Positions 41,699-55,200 of a stretch of DNA of 64,000 bases are shown one piece after another (position 1 is the stretch's first letter; every line of letters begins with the position of its first letter). Source of the stretch: Chondrilla cf. caribensis (lineage: Eukaryota; Porifera; Demospongiae; Chondrillida; Chondrillidae); contig OZ026559.1 in assembly GCA_964020155.1 (NCBI GenBank), positions 686,845 to 750,844 of the forward strand. The letters run 5' to 3'. The translations under genes were made by a program, and so were the position numbers. Below the pieces are notes generated by a model. It was not told where the DNA came from. It ran no database searches and was given only the letters and a program-made list of their open reading frames with translations.

Positions 41699-44600
41699 AA
41701 TTGTCCCATTTTCTACACGACCAAATGTGGCTCGTGTGGCAGGGCGTGCTGAGATCCAGGCCTACACGACCAGATGTGGCTCGTGTGGCAGAACGTGCTG
41801 AGATCCAGGCCTACACGACCCGATGTGGCTCGTAGCAGTGTGTGCTGATATCCAGGCCTACACGACCAGATGTGGCTCGTGTGGCAGGGCGTGCTGATAT
41901 CCAGGCCTACACGACCAGATGTGGCTCGTGGCAGTGCGTGCTGAGATCCAGGCCTACACGACCCGATGTGGCTCTTGTGGCAGTGCGTGCTGAGATCCAG
42001 GCCTACACGACCAGATGTGGCTCTTGTGGCAGTGCGTGCTGAGATCCAGGCCTACACGACCCGATGTGGCTCGTGTGGCAGGGCGTGCTGATATCCAGGC
42101 CTACACGACCAGATGTGGCTCGTGGCAGTGCGTGCTGAGATCCAGACCTACACGACCCGATGTGGCTCTTGTGGCAGTGCGTGCTGAGATCCAGGCCTAC
42201 ACGACCCGATGTGGCTCGTGTGGCAGGGCGTGCTGATATCCAGGCCTACACGACCAGATGTGGCTCGTGGCAGTGCGTGCTGAGATCCAGACCTACACGA
42301 CCCGATGTGGCTCTTGTGGCAGTGCGTGCTGAGATCCAGGCCTACACGACCAGATGTGGCTCATGTGGCAGTGTGTGCTGAGATCCAGGCCTACACGACC
42401 CGATGTGGCTCGTGTAGCAGTGTGTGCTGAGATCCAGGCCTACACGACCAGATGTGGCTCGTGTGGCAGTGTGTGCTGATATCCAGACCTACACGACCAG
42501 ATGTGGCTCGTGTGGCAGTGTGTGCTGAGATCCAGGCCTACACGACCAGATGTGGCTCGTGTGGCAGTGTGTGCTGAGATCCAGGCCTACACGACCAGAT
42601 GTGGCTCGTGTGGCAGTGTGTGCTGAGATCCAGGCCTACACGACCAGATGTGGCTCGTGTGGCAGTGTGTGCTGAGATCCAGGCCTACACGACCAGATGT
42701 GGCTTGTGTGGCAGTGTGTGCTGATATCGAGGCCTACAGGACCAGATGTAGCTCGTAGCAGTGTGTGCTGAGATCCAGGCCTACACGACCAGATGTGGCT
42801 TGTGTGGCAGTGTGTGCTGAGATCCAGGCCTACACGACCAGATGTAGCTCGTAGCAGTGTGTGCTGAGATCCAGGCCTACACGACCCGATGTGGCTTGTG
42901 TGGCAGTGTGTGCTGATATCGAGGCCTACAGGACCAGATGTAGCTCGTAGCAGTGCGTGCTGAGATCCAGGCCTACACGACCAGATGTGGCTCGTGTGGC
43001 AGTGTGTGCTGAGATCCAGGCCTACACGACCAGATGTGGCTTGTGTGGCAGTGTGTGCTGATATCCAGGCCTACACGACCAGATGTGGCTCGTGTGGCAG
43101 TGCGTGCTGAGATCCAGACCTACATGACCAGATGTGGCTCGTGTGGCAGTGTGTGCTGAGATCCAGGCTTACAGGACCAGATGTGGCTCGTGTGGCAGTG
43201 TGTGCTGATATCCAGGCCTACACGACCAGATGTGGCTCGTGTGGCAGTGTGTGCTGATATCCAGGCCTACACGACCAGATGTGGCTTGTGTGGCAGTGTG
43301 TGCTGATATCGAGGCCTACAGGACCAGATGTAGCTCGTAGCAGTGTGTGCTGAGATCCAGGCCTACACGACCCGATGTGGCTTGTGTGGCAGTGTGTGCT
43401 GAGATCCAGGCCTACACGACCAGATGTAGCTCGTAGCAGTGTGTGCTGAGATCCAGGCCTACACGACCCGATGTGGCTTGTGTGGCAGTGTGTGCTGATA
43501 TCGAGGCCTACAGGACCAGATGTAGCTCGTAGCAGTGCGTGCTGAGATCCAGGCCTACACGACCAGATGTGGCTCGTGTGGCAGTGTGTGCTGAGATCCA
43601 GGCCTACATGACCAGATGTGGCTTGTGTGGCAGTGTGTGCTGATATCCAGGCCTACACGACCAGATGTGGCTCGTGTGGCAGTGCGTGCTGAGATCCAGA
43701 CCTACATGACCAGATGTGGCTCGTGTGGCAGTGTGTGCTGAGATCCAGGCTTACAGGACCAGATGTGGCTCGTGTGGCAGTGTGTGCTGATATCCAGGCC
43801 TACACAACCAGATGTGGCTCGTGTGGCAGTGTGTGCTGATATCCAGGCCTACACGACCAGATGTGGCTCGTGTGGCAGTGTGTGCTGAGATCCAGACCTA
43901 CACGACCCGATGTGGCTCGTGTGGCAGTGTGTGCTGAGATCCAGGCCTACACGACCAGATGTGGCTCGTGTGGCAGTGTGTGCTGAGATCCAGACCTACA
44001 CGACCAGATGTGGCTCGTGTGGCAGTGCGTGCTGAGATCCAGACCTACACGACCAGATGTGGCTCGTGTGGCAGTGCGTGCTGAGATCCAGGCCTACACG
44101 ACCAGATGTGGCTCGTGTGGCAGTGCGTGCTGAGATCCAGACCTACATGACCAGATGTGGCTCGTGTGGCAGTGTGTGCTGATATCCAGGCCTACACGAC
44201 CAGATGTGGCTCGTGTGGCAGTGTGTGCTGATATCCAGGCCTACACGACCAGATGTGGCTCGTGTGGCAGTGTGTGCTGAGATCCAGACCTACACGACCC
44301 GATGTGGCTCGTGTGGCAGTGTGTGCTGAGATCCAGGCCTACACGACCAGATGTGGCTCGTGTGGCAGTGTGTGCTGAGATCCAGACCTACACGACCAGA
44401 TGTGGCTCGTGTGGCAGTGCGTGCTGAGATCCAGGCCTACACGACCAGATGTGGCTCGTGTGGCAGTGTGTGCTGAGATCCAGGTCTACACGACCAGATG
44501 TGGCTCGTGTGGCAGTGTGTGCTGAGATCCAGGCCTACACGACCAGATGTGGCTCGTGTGGCAGTGTGTGCTGAGATCCAGGCCTACACGACCAGATGTG

Positions 44601-44868
44601 GCTCGTAGCAGTGTGTGCTGAGATCCAGGCCTACACGACCAGATGTGGCTCGTGGCAGTGTGTGCTGAGATCCAGGCCTACACGACCAGATGTGGCTCTT
44701 GTGGCAGTGTGTGCTGAGATCCAGGCCTACACGACCAGATGTGGCTCGTGTGGCAGTGTGTGCTGAGATCCAGACCTACACGACCAGATGTGGCTCGTGT
44801 GGCAGTGTGTGCTGATATCCAGGCCTACACGACCAGATGTGGCTCGTGTGGCAGTGCGTGCTGAGATG
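41699..44868. repeat. 49-bp satellite array, about 65 copies, with higher-order structure
   Basis: The unit (AGATCCAGGCCTACACGACC, then AGATGTGGCTCGTGTGGCAG, then TGTGTGCTG) is about 49 bp and repeats without interruption. Variant units recur at fixed distances: the GATATCGAGG variant at 42723 and 42914 recurs at 43306 and 43497 (583 bp apart, about 12 units). A three-unit block near 42060 recurs 145 bp later. Open frames across it are by-products of the repeat. Confidence 0.95.
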
Positions 44869-46280
44869 ATATTCGTACCAGGCTTACTAGGTGGCTTGAA
44901 CTAAACTATACCATACATTTCCATACATTACAATACATGTCTGGTGACGCAAAGATATTATGTGTACGTTTATTCCAAAGTACGTATTTAGTGTTCTACA
45001 TATGAGAGAATAGAGAGGAAATGTAACCACCCAGCTGCTGATGTACCCGTATATATATAGCTCGTGGGAGAGGAATTCTCTCATAGTCAACTTGATACTT
45101 TCATGCACCAGACCAAGCTTATTGCATGTTTGAATTGATTTGAAGCACTCGCTATATATGCGATGGTGATGGGATGTAGAATTTGACATATTTTGCTGGT
45201 CGCCATGAGATCTATAGCACACCCAGGAGACTGTATGTACACACATCCCAATTTGTGTTGATGAGTTTGATATGAACACTTGCCAGCCTGTGGTGACCAG
45301 CAACACAATATGAATATACCTGGTCGGTTATCATGAAGACTATAGCAACTCCATTGGAATGCACATACAAAAGTATATGTATAAATATGATATGTGTCAT
45401 ATCAACACTGGGAAGATATTGTAACCATGGACAAATACATCTTGTTGGTCACCACTAGGTATGTACTTCAGGAGACTCATGGGAGAGGGGGCAAGTCAAG
45501 CCGTTATTCTCACCAAACCTAACCTTCCCATCAAATTGCATCTTTTTGTTATCAGAAGGACCGTAATTGTTCCAGGTGTGTGTCCGTGCATTCGTTTTTG
45601 AGCTATGATGCATCACGTGCACACAGGAGAGGCCGCGGTGACAAGCGAAAAAAATTGACATTTTTTTCCTTGTCACCACGAGGCTTATAGCACACTCAGG
45701 ACAATCTGAATTCTCCCCAAATTGTGTTGGCAAGTTTGGCATGGACACTGGGTAGCCCTTGGCGACCAGTAAATGAATGTGAAATTACCTGCGCGATCAT
45801 CACAAGGCGTATTACCCTTATATTTGAATGTACATACAAAAGTATATACATTATTATATGTGGCATACTGGGGAGAATTTTTGGTTGACATCAAAATGCA
45901 TCTTTTTTGTTAAATGCTAAGCACCTTTTTGCGTAGCTCATGGAAGAGGGGGCTTGTTAACATGATATTTTATGGGAACCTAGCTGTGGACCTATACTAA
46001 CGTATGAAACAAGTTTTATCTCTGTAGGTGGTCCCTAACCTCAACTACATCCGGAGGTGCTTAATATTTCTATAATGTATGGGAAGGTATAGGATGGAAA
46101 AACGCTAAGCACCTTTTTGCGTAGCTCATGGAAGAGGGGGCGTGTTAACATGATATTTTATGGGAACCTAGCTGTGGACATCTGCTAACTTATGAAACAG
46201 ATTTAATCTCCGTAGGTGGTCCCTAACCATAACTACATCCGGAGGTGCTTAATAATATTTAATGTATGGGGGAGAATAGG
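44869..46280. repeat. Diverged repeat modules flanking the large satellite (left side)
   Basis: Two diverged copies of a module (about 45150-45420 and 45480-45870) share ATGATGCATCACGTGCACAC, ACAGGAGAGGCC and CTTGTCACCACGAGG. They reappear on the far side of the block at 58240-58540 and 58560-58870. From about 45905 to 46275 there are two units of the AAGCACC family described next. No coding gene is seen. Confidence 0.8.
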
Positions 46281-49200
46281 GAAAAAATGCACTTAGCACC
46301 ATCCTGCATATCTCGTGGGAGAGGGGGCGTGTCGCCCTGATATTTTCAACAAATCTAGTTGGAGATGTGAACTAAGTTATGAAACATTTCCCATCACTTT
46401 GTGTACTCTGTAACCCTTGTTATTCAAGGTGGTGCTATGGCCAAATTTTGGCCATAGCACCACAGTCAATGTGTGGGGGAGAATAGGGAAGAAATACACT
46501 TAGCACCATCCTGCATATCTCGTGGGAGAGGGAGCGTGTCGCCCTGATATTTTGCCATAGCACCACCTTGAATAACAAGGGATACAGAGCATACAAAGAG
46601 ATGCGAAGTGTTTCATAACTTAGTTCACATCTCCAACTAGATTTGTTGAAAATATCAGGGCGACACACCCCCTCTCCCACGAGATATGCAGGATGGTGCT
46701 AAGTGTATTTTTCCATATTCTCCCCCATACATTGACTGTGGTGCTATGGCCAAAATTTGGCCATAGCACCACTTTGAATAACAAGGGTTACAGAGTACAC
46801 AAAGTGATGGGAAGTGTTTCATAACTTAGTTCACATCTCCAACTAGATTTGTTGAAAATATCAGGGCGACATACCCCATTGTCCACAGATATGCAGGATG
46901 GTGCTAAGTGTATTTTTCCATATTCTCCCCATACATTGACTGTGGTGCTATGCCCAAAATTTGGCCATAGCACCAATTTGAATAACAAGGGTTACAGAGT
47001 ACACAAAGTGATGGGAAGTGTTTCATAACTTAGTTTACATCTCCAACTAGATTTGTTGAAAATATCAGGGCGACACGTCCCCTCTCCCACGAGATATGCA
47101 GGATGGTGCTATGGCCAAAATTTGGCCATAGCACCACCTTGAATAACAAGGGTTACAGAGCACTCAAAGTGATGTGAAGTGTTTCATAACTTAGATCACA
47201 TCTCCAACTAGGTTTGTTGAAAATATCAGGGCGACACGCCCCCTCTCCCACGAGATATGCAGGATGGTGCTATGGCCAAAATTTGGCCATAGCACCACCT
47301 TGAATAACAAGGGTTACAGAGTACACAAAGTGATGGGAAGTGTTTCATAACTTAGTTCACATCTCCAACTAGATTTGTTGAAAATATCAGGGCGACACAC
47401 CCCATCGCCCACAGATATGCAGGATGGTGCTAAGTGTATTTTTCCATATTCTCCCCCATACATTGACTGTGGTGCTATGGCCAAAATTTGGCCATAGCAC
47501 CACTTTGAATAACAAGGGTTACAGAGTACACAAAGTGATGGGAAGTGTTTCATAACTTAGTTTACATCCCCAACTAGATTTGTTGAAAATATCAGGGTGA
47601 CACGCCCCCTCTCCCACGAGATATGCAGGATGGTGCTATGGCCAAAATTTGGCCATAGCACCACCTTGAATAACAAGGGTTACAGAGCACTCAAAGTGAT
47701 GTGAAGTGTTTCATAACTTAGATCACATCTCCAACTAGATTTGTTGAAAATATCAGGGCGACACGCCCCCTCTCCCACGAGATATGCAGGATGGTGCTAT
47801 GGCCAAAATTTGGCCATAGCACCACCTTGAATAACAAGGGTTACAGAGTACACAAAGTGATGGGAAGTGTTTCATAACTTAGTTCACATCTCCAACTAGA
47901 TTTGTTGAAAATATCAGGGCGACACACCCCATCGCCCACAGATATGCAGGATGGTGCTAAGTGTATTTTTCCATATTCTCCCCCATACATTGACTGTGGT
48001 GCTATGGCCAAAATTTGGCCATAGCACCACTTTGAATAACAAGGGTTACAGAGTACACAAAGTGATGGGAAGTGTTTCATAACTTAGTTTACATCTCCAA
48101 CTAGATTTGTTGAAAATATCAGGGTGACACGCCCCCTCTCCCACGAGATATGCAGGATGGTGCTATGGCCAAATTTTGGCCATAGCACCACCTTGAATAA
48201 CAAGGGTTACAGAGAACACAAAGTGATGGGAAGTGTTTCATAACTTAGTTCACATCTCCAACTAGATTTGTTGAAAATATCAGGGCGACACACGCCCTCT
48301 CCCACGAGATATGCAGGATGGTGCTAAGTGTATTTTTCCATATTCTCCCCAATACATTGACTGTGGTGCTATGGACAAAATTTGGCCATAGCACCACTTT
48401 GAATAACAAGGGTTACAGAGTACACAAAGTGATGTGAAGTGTTTCATAACTTAGTTCACATCTCCAACTAGATTTGTTGAAAATATCAGGGCGACACACG
48501 CCCTCTCCCACGAGATATGCAGGATGGTGCTAAGTGTATTTTTCCATATTCTCCCCCATACATTGACTGTGGTGCTATGGACAAAATTTGGCCATAGCAC
48601 CACTTTGAATAACAAGGGTTACAGAGTACACAAAGTGATGGGAAGTGTTTCATAACTTAGTTCACATCTCCAACTAGATTTGTTGAAAATATCAGGGCGA
48701 CACACCCCCTCTCCCACGAGATATGCAGGATGGTGCTAAGTGTATTTTTCCATATTCTCTCCCATACATTGACTGTGGTGCTATGCCCAAAATTTGGCCA
48801 TAGCACCACTTTGAATAACAAGGGTTACAGAGTACACAAAGTGATGGGAAGTGTTTCATAACTTAGTTCACATCTCCAACTAGATTTGTTGAAAATATCA
48901 GGGCGACACACGCCCTCTCCCACGAGATATGCAGGATGGTGCTAAGTGTATTTTTCCATATTCTCTCCCATACATTGACTGTGGTGTTATGGACAAAATT
49001 TGGCCATAGCACCACTTTGAATAACAAGGGTTACAGAGTACACAAAGTGATGGGAAGTGTTTCATAACTTAGTTTACATCTCCAACTAGATTTGTTGAAA
49101 ATATCAGGGCGACACGCCCCCTCTCCCACGAGATATGCAGGATGGTGCTATGGCCAAAATTTGGTCATAGCACCACCTTGAATAACAAGGGTTACAGAGT

Positions 49201-52200
49201 ACACAAAGTGATGGGAAGTGTTTCATAAGTTAGTTTACATCTCCAACTAGATTTGTTGAAAATATCAGGGCGACACGCCCCCTCTCCCACGAGATATGCA
49301 GGATGGTGCTATGGCCAAAATTTGGCCATAGCACCACCTTTAATAACAAGGGTTACAGAGAACAGAAAGTGACGGGAAGTGTTTCATAACTTAGTTCACA
49401 TCTCCAACTAGATTTGTTGAAAATATCAGGGCGACACCCCCCCTCTCCCACGAGATATGCAGGATGGTGCTAAGTGTATTTTTCCATATTCTCCCCCATA
49501 CATTGACTGTGGTGCTATGCCCAAAATTTGGCCATAGCACCACTTTGAATAACAAGGGTTACAGAGTACACAAAGTGATGGGAAGTGTTTCATAACTTAG
49601 TTCACATCTCCAACTAGATTTGTTGAAAATATCAGGGTGACACGCCCCCTCTCCCACAAGATATGCAGGATGGTGCTATGGCCAAAATTTGGCCATAGCA
49701 CCACCTTTAATAACAAGGGTTACAGAGAACAGAAAGTGACGGAAAGTGTTTCATAACTTAGTTCACACCTCCAACTAGATTTGTTGAAAATATCAGGGCG
49801 ACACACCCCCTCTCCCACGAGATATGCAGGATGGTGCTAAGTGTATTTTTCCATATTCTCCCCCATACATTGACTGTGGTGCTATGGACAAAATTTGGCC
49901 ATAGCACCACTTTGAATAACAAGGGTTACAGAGTACACAAAGTGATGTGAAGTGTTTCATAACTTAGATCACATCTCCAACTAGATTTGTTGAAAATATC
50001 AGGGCGACACGCCCCCTCTCCCACGAGATATGCAGGATGGTGCTATGGCCAAAATTTGGCCATAGCACCACCTTTAATAACAAGGGTTACAGAGAACAGA
50101 AAGTGACGGAAAGTGTTTCATAACTTAGTTCACACCTCCAACTAGATTTGTTGAAAATATCAGGGCGACACACCCCCTCTCCCACGAGATATGCAGGATG
50201 GTGCTAAGTGTATTTTTCCATATTCTCCCCCATACATTGACTGTGGTGCTATGGACAAAATTTGGCCATAGCACCACTTTGAATAACAAGGGTTACAGAG
50301 TACACAAAGTGATGGGAAGTGTTTCATAACTTAGTTCACATCTCCAACTAGATTTGTTGAAAATATCAGGGCGACATACCCCATTGTCCACAGATATGCA
50401 GGATGGTGCTAAGTGTATTTTTCCATATTCTCCCCATACATTGACTGTGGTGCTATGCCCAAAATTTGGCCATAGCACCAATTTGAATAACAAGGGTTAC
50501 AGAGTACACAAAGTGATGGGAAGTGTTTCATAACTTAGTTTACATCTCCAACTAGATTTGTTGAAAATATCAGGGCGACACGTCCCCTCTCCCACGAGAT
50601 ATGCAGGATGGTGCTATGGCCAAAATTTGGCCATAGCACCACCTTGAATAACAAGGGTTACAGAGTACACAAAGTGATGGGAAGTGTTTCATAACTTAGT
50701 TCACATCTCCAACTAGATTTGTTGAAAATATCAGGGCGACACACCCCATCGCCCACAGATATGCAGGATGGTGCTAAGTGTATTTTTCCATATTCTCCCC
50801 CATACATTGACTGTGGTGCTATGGCCAAAATTTGGCCATAGCACCACTTTGAATAACAAGGGTTACAGAGTACACAAAGTGATGGGAAGTGTTTCATAAC
50901 TTAGTTCACATCTCCAACTAGATTTGTTGAAAATATCAGGGCGACACACGCCCTCTCCCACGAGATATGCAGGATGGTGCTAAGTGTATTTTTCCATATT
51001 CTCCCCAATACATTGACTGTGGTGCTATGGACAAAATTTGGCCATAGCACCACTTTGAATAACAAGGGTTACAGAGTACACAAAGTGATGTGAAGTGTTT
51101 CATAACTTAGTTCACATCTCCAACTAGATTTGTTGAAAATATCAGGGCGACACACCCCCTCTCCCACGAGATATGCAGGATGGTGCTAAGTGTATTTTTC
51201 CATATTCTCCCCCATACATTGACTGTGGTGCTATGGACAAAATTTGGCCATAGCACCACTTTGAATAACAAGGGTTACAGAGTACACAAAGTGATGGGAA
51301 GTGTTTCATAACTTAGTTCACATCTCCAACTAGATTTGTTGAAAATATCAGGGCGACACACCCCCTCTCCCACGAGATATGCAGGATGGTGCTAAGTGTA
51401 TTTTTCCATATTCTCTCCCATACATTGACTGTGGTGCTATGCCCAAAATTTGGCCATAGCACCACTTTGAATAACAAGGGTTACAGAGTACACAAAGTGA
51501 TGTGAAGTGTTTCATAACTTAGTTCACATCTCCAACTAGATTTGTTGAAAATATCAGGGCGACACGCCCCCTCTCCCACGAGATATGCAGGATGGTGCTA
51601 AGTGTATTTTTCCATATTCTCTCCCATACATTGACTGTGGTGCTATGGACAAAATTTGGCCATAGCACCACTTTGAATAACAAGGGTTACAGAGTACACA
51701 AAGTGATGGGAAGTGTTTCATAACTTAGTTTACATCTCCAACTAGATTTGTTGAAAATATCAGGGCGACACGCCCCCTCTCCCACGAGATATGCAGGATG
51801 GTGCTATGGCCAAAATTTGGTCATAGCACCACCTTGAATAACAAGGGTTACAGAGTACACAAAGTGATGGGAAGTGTTTCATAAGTTAGTTTACATCTCC
51901 AACTAGATTTGTTGAAAATATCAGGGCGACACGCCCCCTCTCCCGCGAGATATGCAGGATGGTGCTATGGCCAAAATTTGGCCATAGCACCACCTTTAAT
52001 AACAAGGGTTACAGAGAACAGAAAGTGATGGGAAGTGTTTCATAACTTAGTTCACATCTCCAACTAGATTTGTTGAAAATATCAGGGCGACATACCCCAT
52101 TGTCCACAGATATGCAGGATGGTGCTAAGTGTATTTTTCCATATTCTCCCCATACATTGACTGTGGTGCTATGCCCAAAATTTGGCCATAGCACCAATTT

Positions 52201-55200
52201 GAATAACAAGGGTTACAGAGTACACAAAGTGATGGGAAGTGTTTCATAACTTAGTTCACATCTCCAACTAAATTTATTGAAAATATCAGGGCGACACGTC
52301 CCCTCTCCCACGAGATATGCAGGATGGTGCTATGGCCAAAATTTGGCCATAGCACCACCTTGAATAACAAGGGTTACAGAGCACTCAAAGTGATGTGAAG
52401 TGTTTCATAACTTAGATCACATCTCCAACTAGGTTTGTTGAAAATATCAGGGCGACACACCCCATCGCCCACAGATATGCAGGATGGTGCTAAGTGTATT
52501 TTTCCATATTCTCCCCCATACATTGACTGTGGTGCTATGGACAAAATTTGGCCATAGCACCACTTTGAATAACAAGGGTTACAGAGTACACAAAGTGATG
52601 GGAAGTGTTTCATAACTTAGTTTACATCTCCAACTAGATTTGTTGAAAATATCAGGGTGACACGCCCCCTCTCCCACGAGATATGCAGGATGGTGCTATG
52701 GCCAAATTTTGGCCATAGCACCACCTTGAATAACAAGGGTTACAGAGAACACAAAGTGATGGGAAGTGTTTCATAACTTAGTTCACATCTCCAACTAGAT
52801 TTGTTGAAAATATCAGGGCGACACACGCCCTCTCCCACGAGATATGCAGGATGGTGCTAAGTGTATTTTTCCATATTCTCCCCAATACATTGACTGTGGT
52901 GCTATGGACAAAATTTGGCCATAGCACCACTTTGAATAACAAGGGTTACAGAGTACACAAAGTGATGTGAAGTGTTTCATAACTTAGTTCACATCTCCAA
53001 CTAGATTTGTTGAAAATATCAGGGCGACACACCCCCTCTCCCACGAGATATGCAGGATGGTGCTAAGTGTATTTTTCCATATTCTCCCCCATACATTGAC
53101 TGTGGTGCTATGCCCAAAATTTGGCCATAGCACCACTTTGAATAACAAGGGTTACAGAGAACACAAAGTGATGGGAAGTGTTTCATAACTTAGTTCACAT
53201 CTCCAACTAGATTTGTTGAAAATATCAGGGCGACATGCCCCCTCTCCCACGAGATATGCAGGATGGTGCTATGGCCAAAATTTGGCCATAGCACCACCTT
53301 GAATAACAAGGGTTGCAGAGCACTCAAAGTGATGTGAAGTGTTTCATAACTTAGTTCACATCTCCAACTAGATTTGTTGAAAATATCAGGGCGACACGCC
53401 CCCTCTCCCACGAGATATGCAGGATGGTGCTATGGCCAAAATTTGGCCATAGCACCACCTTTAATAACAAGGGTTACAGAGAACAGAAAGTGACAGGAAG
53501 TGTTTCATAACTTAGTTCACATCTCCAACTAGATTTGTTGAAAATATCAGGGCGACACACCCCCTCTCCCACGAGATATGCAGGATGGTGCTAAGTGTAT
53601 TTTTCCATATTCTCCCCCATACATTGACTGTGGTGCTATGGCCAAAATTTGGCCATAGCACCACTTTGAATAACAAGGGTTACAGAGTACACAAAGTGAT
53701 GTGAAGTGTTTCATAACTTAGATCACATCTCCAACTAGATTTGTTGAAAATATCAGGGCGACACGCCCCCTCTCCCACGAGATATGCAGGATGGTGCTAA
53801 GTGCATTTTTTCCCGATTCTCCCCCATACATTGACTGTGGTGCTATGCCCAAAATTTGGCCATAGCACCACTTTGAATAACAAGGGTTACAGAGTACACA
53901 AAGTGATGGGAAGTGTTTCATAACTTAGTTCACATCTCCAACTAGATTTGTTGAAAATATCAGGGCGACACACCCCCTCTCCCACGAGATATGCAGGTTG
54001 GTGCTAAGTGTATTTTTCCATATTCTCCCCCATACGTACGTTAGAATGAAAAAATGCTAAGCACCTTTTTGCATAGCTCAAGGGAGAGGGGGCGTGTCAA
54101 CATGATATTTTATGGGAACCTAGTTGTGGACATCTGCTAACTTATGAAACAGTTTTCATCTCCGTAGGTGTTCCCTAACTCTAACAACATCCGGAGGTGC
54201 TTAATAATTTTTCAATGTATGGGAAGGTATGGGATCAAAAAACGCTAAGCACCTTTTTGCATAGCTCATGGGACAGGGGGCATGTCAACATGATATTTTA
54301 TGGGAATCTAGCTGTGGACATCTGCTAACTTATGAAACAGATTTAACCTCCGTAGGTGGTCCCTAACCATAACTACATCCGGAGGTGCTTAATAATTTTG
54401 TAATGTATGGGAAGGTATAGGATGAAAAAATGCTAAGCACCTTTTTGCGTAGCTCATGTGAGAGGGGGCGTGTTAACATGATAGTTAATGGGAATCTAGC
54501 TGTGGATCTCTGCTAACTTACGAAACAGTTTTTATCTCTGTAGGTGGTCCCTAACCATAACTACATCCGGAGGTGCTTGATAATATTTAATGTATGGGAA
54601 GGTATAGGATGAAAAAATGCTAAGCACCTTTTTGCATAGCTCATGGGAGAGGGGGCGTGTCAACATGATATTTTATGGGAACTTATCTGTGGACCTCTGC
54701 TAACTTATGAAACAGATTTCATCTCCGTAGGTGGTCCCTAACCATAACTACATCCGGAGGTGCTTAATAATTTTGTAATGTATGGGAAGGTATAGGGTGA
54801 AAAATGTTAAGCACCTTTTTGCATAGCTCATGGGAAAGGGGGCGTGTCAACATGATATTTTATGGGAACCTAGTTGTGGACATCTGCTAACTTATTAAAC
54901 AGATTTCATCTCTGTAAGTGGTCCCTAACCATAACTACATCCGGAGGTGCTTAATAATATTTAATGTATGGGAAGGTATAGGATCAAAAATGCTAAGCAC
55001 CTTTTTGCATAGCTCATGGGAGAGGACACATTTCAACATGATATATTATGGGAACCTAGTTGTGGATCTCTGCTAACTTATGAAACAGCTTTCATCTTCG
55101 TAGGTGGTCCCTAGCCATAACTACATTCGGAGGTGCTTAATAATTTTGTAATGTATGGGAAGGAATGGGATGAAAAAACGCTAAGCACCTTTTTGCGTAG

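Noticed and set aside
41616..42381. Cys-rich repeating frames (RPTRPDVARVA, AYTTRCGSCG)
   Set aside because: The 49-bp unit is not a multiple of three, so frames shift every unit; the frames are by-products of the satellite.
45087..45894. Possible small secreted proteins with repeated Cys and His
   Set aside because: The frames occur in diverged copies of the flanking module with stops at different places; no splice structure or start context supports them.
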